From assembly GCA_913009865.1 (NCBI GenBank), contig CAJVYK010000100.1, positions 1 to 7,102 of the forward strand: DNA of 7,102 nucleotides. Direction: 5' to 3'. The position numbers were made by a program, and so were the translations under genes. How positions within the stretch are numbered: position 1 is the stretch's first letter; each line of letters starts with the position of its first letter. The stretch comes from an uncultured bacterium. GTDB taxonomy: Bacteria > Planctomycetota > Phycisphaerae > Sedimentisphaerales > Anaerobacaceae. A model generated the notes under the pieces. The model saw only the letters and a list, made by a program, of their open reading frames with translations, did no database searches and had not been told where the DNA came from. Shown here piece after piece: positions 1 to 5,326 of the stretch.

Positions 1-525
1 AGTCAAATTTGTGATTTTAACAAGTTCGGAAAGGGGAGAAACATCGCTGATCTTGTTACTGCTGAGACTCAAATCCTCCAAATTTATTAGTTTTATCAGT
101 GGCGATATATCACTGACTTGGGTCTCATACAAATCTAACCATTCTAACTTCGTCATTGTGGCAAGAGGAGATACATCTTCAATATACTTTCCGCTCAACT
201 GCATTCCTTCAAGATTCTTCAATTTGGAAAGTGGAGATAAGTCTCTGATGGGATTATCGTATAGAAATAATTTCTTTAAATTAGTGGCATATTCTATGCC
301 GGAAAGATCGTCAATTCCTGTAGATTCTTCTCCTTCGTGCTGAACAACCAAATATGTTAACTCAAGCATCTTGGTTTTGTTTACAGGTGGATCTACACCA
401 AGCTTTTGGCAGACTATCTTCTCAAGTTTGCTACTTGCGAAATGAACAGTCTCTTCACCCTCTGCTATGGCTAAATTGACTAATATACATATTATCAAGG
501 AAATAATTAGATTCTTCATTTGCAT
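1..525 (-). CDS. Secreted leucine-rich-repeat protein, N-terminal part (cut by window edge)
   Basis: The frame is open from an ATG at 525 through base 1, giving 175 residues with no stop, so the C-terminus lies outside the window. Residues 4-21 are a hydrophobic stretch after a Lys and end in Ala-Ile-Ala before Glu-Gly-Glu-Glu, which looks like a type I signal peptide cleaved near residue 21. From about residue 75 there are gapless 22-residue leucine-rich repeats (about 75-96, 97-118, 119-140, 141-162, then a partial one), each opening with a Ser-Pro-Leu type motif and ending in an Ile/Val-x-Asp-Val/Ile type motif. This is the SDS22/internalin-like class, typically a curved protein-binding surface. 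The mature protein is probably exported. A second ATG two codons in (519) is an alternative start. No strong Shine-Dalgarno is visible; GGTGGG lies a few bases upstream. Binding partner and role are unknown. Confidence 0.85.
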   Translation of the reverse strand, partial: MQMKNLIISLIICILVNLAIAEGEETVHFASSKLEKIVCQKLGVDPPVNKTKMLELTYLVVQHEGEESTGIDDLSGIEYATNLKKLFLYDNPIRDLSPLSKLKNLEGMQLSGKYIEDVSPLATMTKLEWLDLYETQVSDISPLIKLINLEDLSLSSNKISDVSPLSELVKITNLT

Positions 526-537
526 TCAATTATCCCA

Positions 538-575
538 CCAACAAAAAGAATAATGCCAAAAAAAAGTTTTGTTGG
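538..575. repeat. Inverted repeat ahead of the LRR gene
   Basis: The 9-base arms CCAACAAAA (538-546) and TTTTGTTGG (567-575) are perfect reverse complements, separated by 20 bases. On the transcribed minus strand the structure ends 12 bases before the LRR start codon, in the expected leader or promoter zone. It could be an operator or a leader hairpin near the ribosome-binding site. No function can be assigned from sequence. Confidence 0.45.
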
Positions 576-746
576 TTTCTCCATTTTTTTACTCTACGCT
601 TGCGAATGCTTGCTTTCTGCTTTTCTTTCTTCTTCGTTTATCTTTCAGCCTTTATAAAACAGTGAGATTCCCGCCTCTGCTTCCACTAAACAGAACGACG
701 AAGCCCCTTTGATTACGCCCGGGACGGGTCTGCGGTTAATCATTCT

Positions 747-1499
747 TTAATCGCTGTTGATTTTTTCTATTAAGCCCGGCAGTTCGCAGAGCCGGTTTAT
801 CTTCAAGGCACCTTTAGGAAGTTTCTTGCCGGCATTAGTATAAGCGGTTTTCAAAACCGCCTTAAGGCCGAGCTTCACCGCGGGCTTAACGTCCTTATCG
901 ATACGGTCGCCCACGAACAATATGTTTTCCAGACTCTCTTTAATCCGTTCAGCAGCCAGCTTGAAAATTCGAACGTCCGGCTTGCGGAAATCAAATTTGT
1001 GTGAATAAAGCCGGACCGTAAAGAAGTCCAATATGCCGAACTGTTCCAGGTGTTTGTCCAGGCAGAAGCTGTTTACAAAAGTGTTGGAAACTATGCCGAG
1101 CTTAAGGCCCATTTTTTTAAGTGTAGTTAAAGTTTCGATTGTTTCAGGTTCGACCTTGCCGACTTTGCTCAGAGGTTCATACCACAGCCATACCAGATGA
1201 CGCCACTGCTGCTCGTCGAGTTTAACGCCTTTTTTCGAGGCGATTTTTTTCAGCAGCACCAGTGCATCGAAATCCCTTCCGGTTATGTTGGAAATGAGGT
1301 GATGTATTCGCAATGATATCAGATTCCGCCAGCAGTAGAACTCGAAGCTGCCGACCGGCTGGCCGGAATCTTTGAGAAAATTGTACGACAATCCGGCGCC
1401 CTGACGAAAGAGCTGACACATACTGACTTTGCCGAAGTTCAGCAGGGTTTCGCCAAAGTCGAACAATACTGCTCGTATTTCGTATCTCGTATCTCGCAT
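747..1499 (-). CDS. HAD-superfamily hydrolase (phosphatase-like)
   Basis: This is a soluble 250-residue protein when started at the ATG at 1499. The haloacid dehalogenase motifs occur in order: motif I at residues 14-18 (Asp-Phe-Gly-Glu-Thr, nucleophile Asp14), motif II near Ser138-Asn139, motif III Arg-Lys-Pro-Asp at 172-175 (Lys173), and motif IV Gly-Asp at 197-198 with further acidic residues at 201 and 203. The roughly 100-residue helical stretch between motifs I and II is a typical C1 cap. The usual second Asp of motif I (two after the nucleophile) is Gly here, which some HAD phosphatases tolerate, so activity is likely but the substrate is unknown. A TTG at 1514 would extend the frame by five residues; I prefer the ATG. 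Neither has a clear Shine-Dalgarno. The first nine residues are encoded by a 7-bp repeat tract. The gene lies 108 bases downstream of the acyltransferase stop on the same strand. Confidence 0.85.
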   Translation of the reverse strand: MRDTRYEIRAVLFDFGETLLNFGKVSMCQLFRQGAGLSYNFLKDSGQPVGSFEFYCWRNLISLRIHHLISNITGRDFDALVLLKKIASKKGVKLDEQQWRHLVWLWYEPLSKVGKVEPETIETLTTLKKMGLKLGIVSNTFVNSFCLDKHLEQFGILDFFTVRLYSHKFDFRKPDVRIFKLAAERIKESLENILFVGDRIDKDVKPAVKLGLKAVLKTAYTNAGKKLPKGALKINRLCELPGLIEKINSD

Positions 1500-1501
1500 C
1501 T
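1474..1501. repeat. Heptamer tandem repeat inside the HAD N-terminus
   Basis: There are four consecutive 7-base units: CGTATTT, CGTATCT, CGTATCT and CGCATCT. On the coding strand the last-listed unit contains the ATG start of the HAD gene, and the tract encodes its first residues (Met-Arg-Asp-Thr-Arg-Tyr-Glu-Ile-Arg). A 7-bp period shifts frame from unit to unit, so this is DNA-level repetition and not a protein repeat. Confidence 0.7.
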
Positions 1502-1510
1502 CGAAAGAAT

Positions 1511-1600
1511 TCAAATATCAAAATGCAAAAATCAAAATTAAGGAAGTCGTCCCTAAGGGACTCCGCAATTTTGATATTTAATTTTTAATTTTTGATTTGT
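1511..1600. repeat. AT-rich palindromic intergenic element
   Basis: This element fills the gap between the acyltransferase stop and the HAD start. Its core is a GTCCCT/AGGGAC stem (1549-1554 and 1556-1561) around one base. The flanking 9-base arms ATCAAAATT (1531-1539) and AATTTTGAT (1567-1575) are perfect reverse complements, and looser AT-rich similarity continues outward on both sides. The whole resembles a small REP/MITE-like unit. On the minus strand the core hairpin, followed by T-rich sequence, might also weakly terminate acyltransferase transcription. Confidence 0.5.
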
Positions 1601-1607
1601 TTTCGCT

Positions 1608-2939
1608 TCACGCTCTAAGTGGCGGCAAATCGTCGCCGAAAACTTCCCGTACCCATCCGAACATTTCCTCGTCGGATATAGCAGAGACCCTGTTGTTCAA
1701 ATACTCATCGTCGATCTTATCTTTTATTTTGATTACACGAGGGTTATGTTTGGCGATTTCAGTCTGGTATTTGGCTTCTATCCAGTGCTTGATTCCTGCC
1801 GCTCCGGTCTTGTCGGTGATTGCTACTCTAACGGGGCGGTTGAGCAGCTTTCGTGTATCGAAGCAATTATATATCTCTTCGTTCTTCAGCAAACCGTCAG
1901 CGTGAATGCCGGCACGGGTAACATTGAAATCCCTTCCGACCAGCGGATAGTTGTGCGGAATATTGAAGTCCAACTCTCTTTTGGCGTACTCAGCAAGTTC
2001 GGTTATCGCTGCATAGTTGACGCCTTCGGCCATTCCCTTCAATTGAGCGTGCTCAACCACCATAGCTTCCAGAGGCGGATTGCCGGTCCGCTCGCCGACG
2101 CCGAATATAGAGACATTAGCGGCACTGCAGCCGTACAGCCACGCTGCTACAGCGTTTACCTGGACCTTGTGCAGATCATTATGGCCGTGCCATTCCAGCC
2201 ATTCGGACGGCACGCCGATTTGGCGAAGTCCGTAAATGAGCTTCGGAACGCTCCGCGGCAAAGCTGTGCCGGCCCAAGGAAGGCCAAAGCCCAGCGTGTC
2301 ACAAAGACGAATCTTGACCGGCTTGTCATACTCTTTGGCCAGCTTCATCAGCTCGGCGGCAAACGGAAGTACGAAGCCCTTATAATCAGCTCGCGTCGCA
2401 TCCTCGAGGTGACATCGCGGGATAACTCCGCTGTCAAGCGCCGCTTTGGTAATATCGAGATATGCGTTCATCGCCTGCGCCCGTGTCTTTCGCAGCTTCA
2501 GGAATATATGGTAATCGCTTGCAGAGGTCAAAATACCGGTCTCGCTAAGGCCCATTTCTGAGACCAGCTTAAAGTCCGCAGACACAGCTCTAATCCAGCC
2601 GGTCACCTCGGGAAACTTGTAGCCCCGCTCTTTACACAACTCCACCGCTTTTTTATCTCGCTTCGAATATAGAAAGAACTCGCATTGTCGAATTAAGCCG
2701 GTGCCGCCGTCTATCTCGTGCAACAAATCGTATATCCGCAGAATTTGCTCCGGCGTATAAGGCGGACGAGCCTGCTGGCCGTCACGGAAGGTCGTATCCG
2801 TTATCCATATCTTCTCCGGAATGTCATACTCGACGGCCTGGTTGTCGATCATTATTCTCGGAAATTCGGTATAGAGGAAAGTATCCCGGCACAAATTGGG
2901 TTTTCTAACGTCTACGAGTTTAGGTTTCTTTTTCGCCAT
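1608..2939 (-). CDS. DRE-TIM acyl-CoA:2-oxoacid acyltransferase; candidate Re-citrate synthase / isopropylmalate-synthase homologue
   Basis: This 443-residue cytosolic enzyme belongs to the HMGL-like TIM-barrel family that joins acetyl-CoA to a 2-oxoacid. Signature residues are Thr-Asp-Thr-Thr-Phe-Arg-Asp-Gly-Gln-Gln at 47-56 (catalytic Arg52, metal ligand Asp53), Arg-Leu-Cys-Asp-Thr-Leu-Gly at 211-217, His-Gly-His-Asn-Asp at 251-255 (metal ligands His251 and His253), and Gly-Glu-Arg-Thr-Gly-Asn at 282-287. Ala-Gly-Ile-His-Ala-Asp-Gly at 343-349 matches the post-barrel segment of this family. The protein is too short for the LeuA leucine-feedback domain. Canonical LeuA reads Leu-Arg-Asp-Gly-Glu-Gln; the variant here (Phe-Arg-Asp-Gly-Gln-Gln-Ala-Arg-Pro-Pro-Tyr) recalls, from memory, the group containing Re-citrate synthases of anaerobes. 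Citrate formation from oxaloacetate is therefore my leading guess; homocitrate, citramalate or isopropylmalate synthesis remain possible. The family call is firm and the substrate call is not. The ATG is supported by GGAG six bases upstream. Confidence 0.9.
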   Translation of the reverse strand: MAKKKPKLVDVRKPNLCRDTFLYTEFPRIMIDNQAVEYDIPEKIWITDTTFRDGQQARPPYTPEQILRIYDLLHEIDGGTGLIRQCEFFLYSKRDKKAVELCKERGYKFPEVTGWIRAVSADFKLVSEMGLSETGILTSASDYHIFLKLRKTRAQAMNAYLDITKAALDSGVIPRCHLEDATRADYKGFVLPFAAELMKLAKEYDKPVKIRLCDTLGFGLPWAGTALPRSVPKLIYGLRQIGVPSEWLEWHGHNDLHKVQVNAVAAWLYGCSAANVSIFGVGERTGNPPLEAMVVEHAQLKGMAEGVNYAAITELAEYAKRELDFNIPHNYPLVGRDFNVTRAGIHADGLLKNEEIYNCFDTRKLLNRPVRVAITDKTGAAGIKHWIEAKYQTEIAKHNPRVIKIKDKIDDEYLNNRVSAISDEEMFGWVREVFGDDLPPLRA

Positions 2940-2945
2940 ATTTAT

Positions 2946-2949
2946 CTCC
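2946..2949 (-). promoter_or_regulatory. Shine-Dalgarno of the acyltransferase gene
   Basis: GGAG on the minus strand lies six bases before the ATG at 2939. It is one of the two clear ribosome-binding sites in the window, and it fixes the start of this gene. Confidence 0.7.
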
Positions 2950-3012
2950 GGTATCTCATTAGCAGTTCAATTGACGGCCTTACATTTCGTCCGAGATACG
3001 CTTCACGAACAA

Positions 3013-3095
3013 TAGCCGAGGTGGGAGTCGAACCCACACGCCCTTGCGGGCAGGGGATTTTAAGTCCCCAGCGTCTGCCATTCCGCCACTCGGCC
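3013..3095 (-). tRNA. tRNA-Leu (anticodon UAA)
   Basis: The minus strand folds as a class II tRNA of 83 nt. The acceptor arm GGCCGAG pairs with CTCGGCT (first pair is a G-U wobble), followed by discriminator A. U8 and A14 are present. The D arm has a three-pair GCG/CGC stem. The anticodon stem GGGGA/TCCCC encloses loop CTTAAAA, with anticodon UAA at 3060-3062. A long variable arm with a CCC/GGG stem, and a T arm GTGGG/CCCAC with TTCGACT in the loop, complete it. The long variable arm, A73 and the anticodon together indicate leucine (UUA, and UUG by wobble). CCA is not encoded and must be added after transcription. The gene lies 73 bases ahead of the acyltransferase on the same strand. Confidence 0.95.
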
Positions 3096-3132
3096 CGACG
3101 TATCGTATCCCATAAACCACATTGGGTTTAGG

Positions 3133-3158
3133 GCTGTGAACCCTACGTGGTTCACAGC
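3133..3158. repeat. Perfect hairpin upstream of tRNA-Leu
   Basis: The arms GCTGTGAACC (3133-3142) and GGTTCACAGC (3149-3158) are exact reverse complements around the 6-base loop CTACGT. No T run follows on either strand, so it is not a typical terminator. A second short repeat, TAAACC/GGTTTA, lies just beside it toward the tRNA (about 3114-3130). It could be a repeat element, a processing site or a protein-binding site. Confidence 0.5.
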
Positions 3159-3280
3159 TCGTGAAGCGTCAGGTGGACACGGGCCACGAATCGCGAGCTG
3201 TAAATCACGAAATAGATTAACGCATTTCACGAAATTTTGCAAATGGTTTCCTAACCTGTTGTTATTACGGTCTCTGGCGA

Positions 3281-3302
3281 AAATCCCGATAAGTGGGGAT
3301 TT
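3281..3302 (-). terminator. Possible terminator downstream of the TPR gene
   Basis: The arms AAATCCC (3281-3287) and GGGATTT (3296-3302) surround an 8-base loop. Read on the minus strand the stem ends in GGGATTTT, a short U run, about 75 bases past the TPR stop codon. The stem is weak, so this is a candidate only. It would separate the TPR transcript from the tRNA and acyltransferase. Confidence 0.35.
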
Positions 3303-3316
3303 ACCGCAAATTGAGA

Positions 3317-3340
3317 CGATTTTTGATGATGAAAAAATCG
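3317..3340. repeat. Small AT-rich inverted repeat after the TPR gene
   Basis: CGATTTTT (3317-3324) and AAAAATCG (3333-3340) are exact reverse complements around 8 bases. The repeat lies 36 bases past the end of the TPR gene and may cooperate with the hairpin at 3281-3302 in 3'-end formation. The rest of the 281-base gap from 3096 to 3376 shows no gene, only scattered short CACGAA copies (about 3183, 3205 and 3228). Confidence 0.35.
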
Positions 3341-3376
3341 AAAACGAATCGAAAGTGCACGAGGGTACAATGGAAC

Positions 3377-4765
3377 TTACGACTTGTGCGTTTTATTTGC
3401 AAAATACGAGATAAATCGAGGCCGTAAACGCCAAAGAAAATCGGCTACTCGCTCCGTCGCCTGGGCCAGCCGAACTCTGCGGTTAAGTGCCTTCAACTGT
3501 GAATCGTTATCAGCTAAAGTTACGGCCTTACTTATCCTCTCCGCAGCGTCGGCCAATCTGCCCATTGCCAGATAAACAAAAGCCGAATCTCTTAAAGCCC
3601 AGACGTGCTCGGGACTGATGTCTAAGGTATGGCCGAAAAACTCCGCAGCATCTTCGAGCCGACCCTTTATAGCACTAACGAGACCAAGGTAATAATAGGC
3701 ATCTGCGTTGGCACAGTCGATATCGACAGCCCTCAGCAGGCAATGTGTCGCATAATCGGTATCACCAATTGTCAAAAACATCGACCCCATAGAAATCAAT
3801 GTATCCGTGTCCTCCACAGCCAGCTCCAGCTCAGAAGCCAAATGGTCCCTCGCCTCCTGTTTTTGTCCCTTTATTAACGCATATTGAGCCAGTCGATATC
3901 GCGGTCCTGTGAGCGTATTGTCCTTTTGCAATGCCTGATTAAACAGTTCTGCCGCCTGTTCGTAATCTGCGCCGTTGAAAGCAATCTCTCCCAGATAGAA
4001 CAAAGCGGCTGAAAAACCCGGGGTGAGTTCGAGTATTCTGTTAAACTTCTCCTTCGCTGATTCGATATTGTCTTGCTCAAGCAAAAATAAGCCAAAATCG
4101 AGAATAACATCAGTATCACCCGGGTTGAGGCGAAGCTCGGATAGAAAATGCTCACGACAACGGTTATTGTCACCCTCGGCCCAGTGGGCCTGAGCGATTC
4201 GATAGTTAATTTGTGGGTGAGTCGGCTCAAGTTCGGCTGTTCTTAGCCAGCAGTGGATGGCTTTCTTGTATCGGCCCCGAATAAAAAGACTGTTGCCGAT
4301 ATTGTAGTAGCACAAAGCGCAGTCAGGATTTATCTGCTGGGCAAGGTAAAACATCTGCTCAGCCAGGTCGTGCTGTTCCATTTCGGTATAAGTAATTATA
4401 CGATTGCAGTAACAGGGTTCGAATGTGGGGTCGAGCTGCTGGATATGCTCAAAAATATTGACAGCCAAATCGTACTGGCCCGTGCGGGTGTAATCGACCG
4501 CTAATGAATTTAATATCTCAGGGTCGAGAGGGTTTAGCTGCAGAGCGATTTCGTATTCGCTTATTGCGTCGTCAAACCGGTTAATAGCGTCCAGGGCAAG
4601 GGCTTTGTTGAAATGCCATGCGCTGTTGGAAGGATTTATCTGCAGAGCGTCTTCCAACTCCAAAAGAGCTTGTGATATTTTGCCGTCTTCGTAAAGCTCA
4701 AAAGCCCTCATCGCTTTATGCTCGGCTTTGTCATAAGGGCCCAATGTCATATCTTCAAAGCTCAT
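3377..4765 (-). CDS. Tetratricopeptide-repeat protein with 12 consecutive TPRs
   Basis: This 462-residue protein is built almost wholly of TPRs. After a 13-residue leader, residues 14-421 divide exactly into twelve 34-residue units with no insertions, each with the usual small/aromatic pattern (Gly/Ala at position 8, Ala at 20, Pro near 32). A basic 41-residue tail (422-462) follows, ending Asn-Lys-Thr-His-Lys-Ser. There is no signal peptide or membrane segment, so a cytoplasmic protein-protein scaffold is likely; the partner cannot be read from sequence. Units 6-8 and 9-11 resemble each other in register, hinting at duplication of a three-repeat block. The ATG at 4765 has only a distant AAAGG about 12 bases upstream; a second ATG lies five codons in. 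A transposon-like element ends 27 bases upstream, so the native promoter may have been displaced or supplied by that element. Confidence 0.9.
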   Translation of the reverse strand: MSFEDMTLGPYDKAEHKAMRAFELYEDGKISQALLELEDALQINPSNSAWHFNKALALDAINRFDDAISEYEIALQLNPLDPEILNSLAVDYTRTGQYDLAVNIFEHIQQLDPTFEPCYCNRIITYTEMEQHDLAEQMFYLAQQINPDCALCYYNIGNSLFIRGRYKKAIHCWLRTAELEPTHPQINYRIAQAHWAEGDNNRCREHFLSELRLNPGDTDVILDFGLFLLEQDNIESAKEKFNRILELTPGFSAALFYLGEIAFNGADYEQAAELFNQALQKDNTLTGPRYRLAQYALIKGQKQEARDHLASELELAVEDTDTLISMGSMFLTIGDTDYATHCLLRAVDIDCANADAYYYLGLVSAIKGRLEDAAEFFGHTLDISPEHVWALRDSAFVYLAMGRLADAAERISKAVTLADNDSQLKALNRRVRLAQATERVADFLWRLRPRFISYFANKTHKS

Positions 4766-4792
4766 ATATGTCGGTTACCTTTCGTTTGGCTC

Positions 4793-4960
4793 ATGCTCTG
4801 TTGAAAACTTGTCATTTCGACCGTAGTGAGCGAAGCGAACAAAGTGGAGAAATCTGTTTTCCCTCGGCTGCGCTGGGGACAGGTTTAATAGATTTCTCGG
4901 CTTCGGCCTCTGTGAGGCCTTCGCTCGAAATGACTTTGGCGTCTGTTTTCAACAGAGCAT
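4793..4960. mobile_element. 168-bp MITE-like element with perfect 16-bp terminal inverted repeats
   Basis: The ends ATGCTCTGTTGAAAAC (4793-4808) and GTTTTCAACAGAGCAT (4945-4960) are exact reverse complements. Further nested pairs are GTCATTTCGA (4811-4820) with TCGAAATGAC (4925-4934), and GAGAAATCT (4847-4855) with AGATTTCTC (4890-4898). An off-centre hairpin GGCCTC/GAGGCC lies at 4905-4919. The outside flanks TTGGCTC and TTAGCTC match at six of seven bases, a possible worn target duplication. The element has no transposase. Its plus-strand translation (Phe-Asp-Arg-Ser-Glu and so on) is the kind of spurious peptide I recall from similar repeats in many environmental genomes. It lies just upstream of the TPR gene. 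Confidence 0.75.
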
Positions 4961-5008
4961 TTAGCTCAGTAAGCAGGGAATCGCCAAAGGCCGTTTCGGC
5001 TATAAAAT

Positions 5009-5030
5009 ACCGCTGAGTTAGCGGTTTTTT
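5009..5030 (+). terminator. Intrinsic-terminator-like hairpin with T run
   Basis: The stem ACCGCT (5009-5014) and AGCGGT (5020-5025), loop GAGTT, is followed on the plus strand by a run of T to 5030. This is a textbook factor-independent terminator shape. No plus-strand gene ends just before it, so it may insulate ribH from stray transcription, or it may be left over from a lost gene. Confidence 0.5.
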
Positions 5031-5055
5031 GCCGGCAAAAGAGCTTTTTGCCGGC
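5031..5055. repeat. Second hairpin directly abutting the terminator
   Basis: GCCGGCAAAA (5031-5040) and TTTTGCCGGC (5046-5055) are exact reverse complements around five bases. The hairpin begins immediately after the T run of the previous one, so the two form a tandem pair. It is followed by an A-rich stretch and not by T, which makes it less terminator-like on the plus strand. Confidence 0.5.
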
Positions 5056-5165
5056 ATTAAAAATTTCACTGGTAATTTGGGCTGTAAGCTCTTATGATTG
5101 CGCAGGTTAGCTTCCGGCGCCAAAACGGCACAAAGCGAAGCCCTTCCGGTGCTGAACTGTTTTTC

Positions 5166-5194
5166 TGGAAAGCAGTCGCTGATAGTCTTATAAT
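5166..5194 (+). promoter_or_regulatory. Sigma70-like promoter candidate for ribH-nusB(-parA)
   Basis: TGGAAA (5166-5171; four of six match TTGACA) is followed after exactly 17 bases by a perfect TATAAT (5189-5194). Initiation would fall near 5201, giving a leader of about 125 bases before ribH that contains two 7-bp repeat tracts. It is the best promoter match I found, but is unproven. Confidence 0.45.
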
Positions 5195-5204
5195 GCAGCG
5201 GAAT

Positions 5205-5225
5205 GATTTGTGATTTATGATGGTT
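5205..5225. repeat. Short GATTTNN heptamer tract
   Basis: GATTTGT, GATTTAT and GATGGTT follow each other at exact 7-base steps. A related GATTTAC/GATTGAA pair recurs at 5250-5263. The tract lies in the predicted ribH leader and has no known function. Confidence 0.4.
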
Positions 5226-5280
5226 CGACTTCGCTCACCACAAGTTTGCGATTTACGATTGAAAAGCGAAGATTTCTAAA

Positions 5281-5305
5281 CGCTATACGCTATACGCTAT
5301 ACGCT
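5281..5305. repeat. CGCTATA heptamer tandem repeat ahead of ribH
   Basis: Three exact copies of CGCTATA start at 5281, 5288 and 5295, then a partial copy CGCT. The tract ends 7 bases before the GGAG of ribH. Copy number would alter the leader by 7 bases per unit. Confidence 0.7.
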
Positions 5306-5326
5306 GTTATTTGGAGAAATGAAACT

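Larger units (their letters stand above)
4961..5326. other. Gene-poor divergent intergenic region
   Basis: About 366 bases lie between the MITE-like element and ribH. I see tandem hairpins (5009-5055), a sigma70-like promoter candidate on the plus strand (5166-5194) and 7-bp repeat tracts (5205-5225 and 5281-5305). A minus-strand frame is open from 5234 to 4812 and runs into the element, but it has only TTG (5123) or a late ATG (5057) as start, no ribosome-binding site, and overlaps the hairpins. It could be the remains of a gene or chance, and I do not call it. No riboswitch of the FMN class is visible ahead of ribH. Confidence 0.5.

Noticed and set aside
576..735. Promoter for the LRR gene
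   Set aside because: On the minus strand the DNA is A/T-rich but I found no convincing pair of -35 and -10 boxes; a GCTTGC direct repeat at 598-613 is too short to call.
1746..2561. Long plus-strand open frame of about 270 codons
   Set aside because: It is wholly antisense to the acyltransferase, whose motifs are unmistakable; no recognisable motifs of its own.
3060..3414. Short frames on both strands between tRNA-Leu and the TPR gene
   Set aside because: They overlap the tRNA, hairpins or the TPR C-terminus and have no ribosome-binding site or recognisable protein pattern.
4618..5016. Plus-strand open frame crossing the TPR 5' end and the MITE-like element
   Set aside because: It overlaps the TPR gene antisense and then translates the repeat element (Phe-Asp-Arg-Ser-Glu type peptide), a pattern of spurious predictions.
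5200..5326. FMN riboswitch in the ribH leader
   Set aside because: None of the conserved RFN-element sequence blocks is visible; the leader is mostly 7-bp repeats.
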